Shown piece after piece: positions 12,300 to 16,018 of a stretch of DNA of 16,018 nt. Origin of the DNA: an uncultured Actinomycetes bacterium. GTDB taxonomy: Bacteria > Actinomycetota > Acidimicrobiia > Acidimicrobiales > Acidimicrobilacustridaceae. The notes under the pieces are model-generated. The model made no database searches. It saw nothing but the letters and a program-made list of their open reading frames with translations, and had not been told where the DNA came from. The stretch is from contig CALBSE010000052.1 in assembly GCA_937927725.1 (NCBI GenBank), positions 1-16,018 on the forward strand. The letters are read 5' to 3'. How positions within the stretch are numbered: the first letter of the stretch is position 1; the number at the start of each line of letters is the position of its first letter. Made by a program: the position numbers and the translations under genes.

Positions 12300-14602
12300 T
12301 CGAACTTCGCACCGATCATGCGCAAAAGTCCAACGGTGTCTTCCGGTTGGTCGGGGGCTTTTGGTCCGGGGATCCAGCGCACGGGTCCTTGTGCACTGTT
12401 GTAATGGAACGAACCGTGTGTCTCGTACCGTTCCCACCACACGGGTGAGCGTGGGTCGCGACCAACGCTGATGCCTTCGAACGGCGACATTGCATAAAGC
12501 ATTGGCACCTCTGGATGGTCATGGAGGGTCACGCCATCGATCGAGAGTGACAGTTTCCAAGTGTTCCCTCCGATTGCGTCGAAGGAACATTCCAGAACGC
12601 GATCGCCAACTTCCAGAGCAGGGCCGACAAGTTTGGTCATGGTTCCTCGACCGTTGTTGAAGACGAGCGCAGGGCGCCGGTCTTCGAGGACATAGAGCGC
12701 GTAGCCGCCACTCTGATCTCCATGCGAGGCGATCGTGCCAAGCGAGTTTTCCGTAACAGTGATTGGGGCGTGGACCTGAAACGAACAAAGCCAGATGAGC
12801 TGCAACGATCGCCAGCGTTCGAGCGTCGGTGTTCCGGGCCATACCGAAAGGGGCTGTTGGACGATTTCGGTGTGGGGTGGCCGAAGGACGTACTTGAGTC
12901 CAGTGCCCTCATCGAGTGGAAAGACCTGACCATCCCATGCCGCGTCGTTCCATGCGGCGATGAGTTCGGCCAATTTGTCGGGCTCCGAGTCGGCGAGATT
13001 GGTGAGCTCAGTGCGATCGTTCGCGAGGTTGTAGAGCTCCCATTCGTTATCGCTAAACGGCGTGAATGGTTGATGGAGAGTGACTACTTCCCAACCGTCG
13101 CGATAGAAGCCGCGATGTCCGATCATTTCGTAGAGGGCCTCTGTGCGCTGAGGGGGAGCAGTTGCCTCTCGCAGCGTGGGCGCCATGCTTGAGCCGGTGC
13201 GTGGCTTTACAACGCTTCCATTGCGAGTTGTTGGGGCTTCGATTCCGATGAGGTCGAGAAGCGTCGGGAAAATGTCAGAGACATGTGCGTACTGTCCGCG
13301 TAACTCGCCGCTGTTGAGCTGACCAGCGTTCCAAGAAAAGAGGAACGGAACGGTGTGGCCGCCGGCGTGGGTGTTGATCTTGTACAAGCGAAACGGCGTG
13401 TTTCCCGCCATCGCCCATCCACGAGGGTAGTGCGGAGAGGTCTGCGGTCCTCCGATGAGGTCAAGGCGGTCGAAATCGGTATCGATATCGTCGCCAGCGG
13501 TGAGGTGCACCATGTATGCGCTCGTACCAACCATTTCGCCTTCGCGCGACGCTCCGTTATCGGAAGTGAAAATCACGATGGTGTTGTCGAGTTCGCCCAT
13601 GTCGTCGAGTGCATCGAGAAGGCGACCGGTGTTCTCATCAACGTTGGTGACCATGGCCGCGAAAACTTCCATGTAACGCGCGTAGAGAACTTTCTGAGTT
13701 TGGCTCAGGTCATCCCAGGGCTCGACGTCGTTGTTCAGTTCAGTATTTCGGGGAGCGAGAACAACGTCATTGCCGACGACATTGAGTTCCTTCTGGCGGG
13801 CGAATCGGCGGAGGCGAAGTTCATCCCAGCCGGCGTCGTAGTTGCCCTTCTGGGCGAAGATGTCGACGTCCTTGGCATGAAGTGGAGCGTGGATTGCTCC
13901 GTGCGCGACATAAAGGAAAAAGGGTTGCTCTGGTGCCGACGCCTTACCGGCCCGAACCATGGCGATTGCTTCATCAGTGATGTCGTCGGTGAAGTAGTAG
14001 CCGTCGGGATAGGTGTCGGTTTCCACTGGCGTGTTGTCTCGAACCAAGCGGTGGGGTTGGTGAAGGTTTGTGAAGCCATCGAGAAATCCGTAGAACCGAT
14101 CGAAGCCGCGCTGGCAGGGCCATGAATGGCGTGGTCCGGCGTCGGATTGATCGGAGTCTTTCGCGAGATGCCATTTGCCGACCATGTAGGTGGCGTAGCC
14201 GTTGGCACGAAGCGTTTCGGGAAGTGTGATGACGTCTTCAGCGAGCTCCATCGCATAACCGGGAAAGCCGGGATCTGAATGGGCCACGGTGCCGACTCCG
14301 GCTGCATGCGGGTTCATTCCCGTGAGAAGCGCCGCTCGCGTGGGTGAGCACATGGGGGTCGAATGGAAGTCGGTGTATTGGAGTCCGCTCTGGGCAATGC
14401 GGTTGATATTCGGTGTCTGAATCTCACTGCCATACGGCGCGGTGTCTGCGTAGCCAAGGTCATCACAGAGAATGACAACCACATTTGGAGCGCCCTCCGG
14501 TGCGACGGGGCGTTCAGGCCACCAGGACTCTGAGGTCGCGAAAACTCTTCCGACCTTTCCCTGGAATCCGGGGTAGGTGCCGTTTGCTTCGTTGTCGCTC
14601 AT
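12296..14602 (-). CDS. Arylsulfatase (formylglycine-dependent) with C-terminal beta domain
   Basis: A 768-residue type I sulfatase hydrolysing sulfate esters. Cys85 in CSPTRAALLTG is the residue converted to formylglycine by a separate maturase, with Arg89 beside it. Metal ligands Asp47-Asp48 (CDDLG) and Asp348-Asn349 (SDNG), active-site Lys143-His145 (GKWHL), His238 (AHGAIHAP) and Lys408 are all present. Residues 40-590 are the sulfatase domain; about 600-768 is a separate beta-rich domain (VLECSFDAIGGNTWKLSLSIDG) seen in long actinobacterial sulfatases such as mycobacterial AtsA/AtsD-type proteins. There is no signal peptide, so the substrate must enter the cell or be internal. The Glu usual after the active-site Lys region (HEGG) is Ala here (THAGG). 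GAGGGGA lies before the ATG. No transporter or maturase gene is adjacent. Confidence 0.95.
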   Translation of the reverse strand: MSDNEANGTYPGFQGKVGRVFATSESWWPERPVAPEGAPNVVVILCDDLGYADTAPYGSEIQTPNINRIAQSGLQYTDFHSTPMCSPTRAALLTGMNPHAAGVGTVAHSDPGFPGYAMELAEDVITLPETLRANGYATYMVGKWHLAKDSDQSDAGPRHSWPCQRGFDRFYGFLDGFTNLHQPHRLVRDNTPVETDTYPDGYYFTDDITDEAIAMVRAGKASAPEQPFFLYVAHGAIHAPLHAKDVDIFAQKGNYDAGWDELRLRRFARQKELNVVGNDVVLAPRNTELNNDVEPWDDLSQTQKVLYARYMEVFAAMVTNVDENTGRLLDALDDMGELDNTIVIFTSDNGASREGEMVGTSAYMVHLTAGDDIDTDFDRLDLIGGPQTSPHYPRGWAMAGNTPFRLYKINTHAGGHTVPFLFSWNAGQLNSGELRGQYAHVSDIFPTLLDLIGIEAPTTRNGSVVKPRTGSSMAPTLREATAPPQRTEALYEMIGHRGFYRDGWEVVTLHQPFTPFSDNEWELYNLANDRTELTNLADSEPDKLAELIAAWNDAAWDGQVFPLDEGTGLKYVLRPPHTEIVQQPLSVWPGTPTLERWRSLQLIWLCSFQVHAPITVTENSLGTIASHGDQSGGYALYVLEDRRPALVFNNGRGTMTKLVGPALEVGDRVLECSFDAIGGNTWKLSLSIDGVTLHDHPEVPMLYAMSPFEGISVGRDPRSPVWWERYETHGSFHYNSAQGPVRWIPGPKAPDQPEDTVGLLRMIGAKFE

Positions 14603-14732
14603 CTCGTCCCCTCAAAGCGTGTCTGGGACGGAGCGTAGTTGCCTGAACCTTGATCTAGCCCTTGACCACTGTCGAAGCGGCTACGCCGATGAGAGAGGTG
14701 TTCAGCAAATTTTGACTCTGTGCAACATGCGC

Positions 14733-15260
14733 TCACGCAGCAAAGAGCAAGAACAAACCGGCTCCGGAAACAAGCGACCCCGCAGCGATGCGCAGAAACG
14801 GCGCTCGGCGAACAATCCAGCCGCCGACTGCGCCGCCAAAGTGGAGCGTTGTGGTCATGGTGACGAAACCGAGGATATAGGCGAGTTCGTTTCCTGCCTT
14901 TGGTGCTTCCGCTCCATGTGCCACGCCATGGAGCATGCCAAATGCGAGGGCAACGAGCGGCAACCACTTCGTCATGTCGGAGGCGCAGAAAGCAATCGCC
15001 ACACCCAGAGCGATAACTGTGAGTGCGATGAATGAATCAATTGAAGGAATGTTGAGTCCTAAGACACCAAGCGTCCCTCCCGCAAGCATCCCTCCAACGA
15101 ATGCAATTGGCGTGAGCCATGCCGAACGCTTCGTAGCGGCGAGTGCGGCGAGAACGCCGATAGAGATCATCGCCAGAAGGTGATCAACCCCAGTGAGCGG
15201 ATGTACAAGTCCGTCGAACAAGTTGTGAATGGGTTGGCCGACGTGGGCGAGGATAGACAT
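14733..15260 (-). CDS. HupE/UreJ-family membrane protein, putative nickel/cobalt permease
   Basis: A 175-residue protein with about six membrane segments. The family signature H-P-L-x-G-x-D-H is at 20-27 (His20, Asp26, His27), and a second His motif, HGVAHGAE (His111, His115, Glu118), lies in a later helix; both are thought to carry the metal. Family members usually sit beside hydrogenase or urease genes; none is here, so metal and purpose are open. Many HupE proteins begin with a signal peptide and a longer His-containing N-terminus; this one starts almost directly at the first membrane helix. AGGAG lies about seven bases before the ATG. It follows the lipoprotein gene after 13 bases and probably shares its transcript. 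The 130-base gap to the sulfatase gene shows no clear promoter or terminator. Confidence 0.88.
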   Translation of the reverse strand: MSILAHVGQPIHNLFDGLVHPLTGVDHLLAMISIGVLAALAATKRSAWLTPIAFVGGMLAGGTLGVLGLNIPSIDSFIALTVIALGVAIAFCASDMTKWLPLVALAFGMLHGVAHGAEAPKAGNELAYILGFVTMTTTLHFGGAVGGWIVRRAPFLRIAAGSLVSGAGLFLLFAA

Positions 15261-15273
15261 CTCGAACTCCTGA

Positions 15274-15840
15274 TCAGTTTCCGGCAGAGCCAGCGACGAG
15301 CGTAGTCACTTGAAATCCACCGCATGCGCTGTATGCAGCGGGAAAAGCGAGGGAAGCCGTGTTGTCGGGTGGGTACACGCGAACGTGAATCGAGGTGGCG
15401 TCGCACGGAGCGCCCATACCAGCAGCGCTTGTATGCAAGGTTGCACTTGCAGTTCCACCGGGTTGGATCGTCACTGTGGCGCCTTCGGTGCCTTCGCGGG
15501 ATGCGGGCTGTCCGATCTGCTTTCCATTCGCGTCATCCAGCGATACTCCAGGGAAACCTCGGAGGTCGCATGCCTTCGTGCCCGTGTTGGTGAGGACGAG
15601 CGCGGTGTACCGCTGACCAGCTCCCGACTGCGTTTCTCCGAGAGTTCCCTTGAGTTGGTCAGTCGTGCAGTGGGTGCTCGACACCGTGGAACTTGAAGCG
15701 GGCGTCGTCGTTGATGCCGAAGACTTTGCTGTCGTGGTTGTGTCTTTCGACGAAGAGGCGTTACTCGCGCCAGAACTGCATGCTGCTGCGCCCGTAACCA
15801 AAAGGGCGGAGATCGAAATTCCAGCGAGGATTTTTCTCAT
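15274..15840 (-). CDS. Secreted DUF4232-type lipoprotein
   Basis: A 188-residue exported protein. Residues 1-20 are a lipoprotein signal peptide (MRK, then a hydrophobic core) ending at lipobox AAAC with Cys21 as the lipid-anchor site. Residues 22-56 are a Ser/Thr/Ala-rich linker. Residues 58-188 match the DUF4232 pattern: a first Cys (Cys58), a LVLTNTGTKACDLRGFPGVSL core (81-101), and Cys91, Cys146 and Cys173, giving four Cys for two disulfides outside the membrane. The function of this domain is not known; it is common on actinobacterial cell surfaces. The ATG at 15840 lies six bases after TAGCCT on the minus strand, indicating a leaderless transcript that likely continues into the HupE gene. 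Confidence 0.9.
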   Translation of the reverse strand: MRKILAGISISALLVTGAAACSSGASNASSSKDTTTTAKSSASTTTPASSSTVSSTHCTTDQLKGTLGETQSGAGQRYTALVLTNTGTKACDLRGFPGVSLDDANGKQIGQPASREGTEGATVTIQPGGTASATLHTSAAGMGAPCDATSIHVRVYPPDNTASLAFPAAYSACGGFQVTTLVAGSAGN

Positions 15841-15846
15841 GGCCTG

Positions 15847-15852
15847 AGGCTA
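15847..15852 (-). promoter_or_regulatory. -10 box of a leaderless promoter (TAGCCT)
   Basis: On the minus strand TAGCCT is followed by six bases and the ATG at 15840. No Shine-Dalgarno site lies between. Confidence 0.5.
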
Positions 15853-15883
15853 CGGGCGACTGTTGTGACTGCCGGGGATAGAG

Positions 15884-15904
15884 GTTCAACCCTTCAGGCT
15901 GAAC
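15884..15904. promoter_or_regulatory. Inverted repeat in the gap before the last gene
   Basis: GTTCA (15884-15888) and TGAAC (15900-15904) flank an overlapping TTCAG-G-CTGAA palindrome (15893-15903). It lies in the 121-base divergent gap and could be an operator. The outer arms equal those of the hairpin before ftsE, but the spacing differs. Confidence 0.25.
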
Positions 15905-15961
15905 TAGGCCAAGATGTTGGAACTTGCTCCGTAGCGGGGCAGTTCTCTAAGGGGGAGATCA

Positions 15962-16018
15962 ATGGACGCCGATGTCGTCTCGACATTTCAGATGACCGGA
16001 CAAGACGTGCCGTGGTTG
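15962..16018 (+). CDS. Start of an unidentified gene (3' end outside window)
   Basis: An ATG at 15962 opens a frame of 19 codons to the window edge. It is preceded by AAGGGGGAG at good spacing, one of the strongest ribosome-binding sites in the window, which supports a real gene. The visible residues (start MDADVVSTF, end QDVPWL) are too few to name a family; the MTGQ-x-VPWL style can occur at the start of acyl-CoA ligases, but this is a guess. Confidence 0.6.
   Translation, partial: MDADVVSTFQMTGQDVPWL

Noticed and set aside
13355..14125. 256-residue plus-strand frame inside the sulfatase gene
   Set aside because: Antisense to catalytic sulfatase sequence with all active-site residues intact; the frame is a codon-bias shadow.

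Overview
The window reads as a stretch of an actinomycetotal chromosome of moderate-to-high GC content. The evidence is: a Nudix-xerD pair in the order known from Mycobacterium; an ftsE-ftsX division pair; a zinc alcohol dehydrogenase that reads like the NDMA-dependent, mycofactocin-linked family; a nitronate monooxygenase-like protein of mycobacterial type; a P450; a two-domain arylsulfatase; and several start codons placed exactly where a leaderless transcript from a TANNNT -10 box would begin. A member of the Acidimicrobiia is a reasonable guess, but that is inference. I see no tRNA, rRNA, CRISPR array, insertion sequence or phage gene. No stretch longer than about 200 bases lacks a gene.

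Layout. 1-2481 (+): the 3' end of a Nudix hydrolase gene, xerD (start overlapping the Nudix stop), a very acidic repeat protein ending in a DksA/TraR zinc finger, and an HD-domain protein. 2606-4221 (+): a strong hairpin, then ftsE and ftsX. 4279-5207: a beta-carbonic anhydrase (-) divergent from a small Rieske ferredoxin-like protein (+). 5281-7257: a Bax inhibitor-1-like membrane protein (+), a small single-pass membrane protein (-) and an unrecognised protein with a Cys-rich tail (+). 7312-11072: alcohol dehydrogenase (-) divergent from a nitronate monooxygenase-like gene and a cytochrome P450 (+). 11147-12282: YceI (-) divergent from a MarR regulator (+) around a compact palindrome-rich promoter region. 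12296-15840 (-): a sulfatase, a HupE/UreJ-type permease and a DUF4232-type lipoprotein. The start of one more gene (+) runs off the right edge.

How the genes may work together. Nudix/xerD/ftsEX are housekeeping genes for nucleotide clean-up, chromosome dimer resolution and division. ADH, nitronate monooxygenase and P450 form a plausible oxidative catabolism neighbourhood for alcohols, lipids or steroids, but no substrate can be read from the sequence. MarR probably controls yceI and itself. All five convergent gene junctions carry inverted repeats at the stop codons, which probably serve as two-way transcript ends.

The most unusual item is the protein at 1373-1936. At least four exact 15-residue acidic repeats, preceded by two 17-residue copies, are joined to a short DksA/TraR-type finger whose fourth ligand is His. 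I know of no described protein with this architecture. I found no convincing new multi-gene defence or mobile system.
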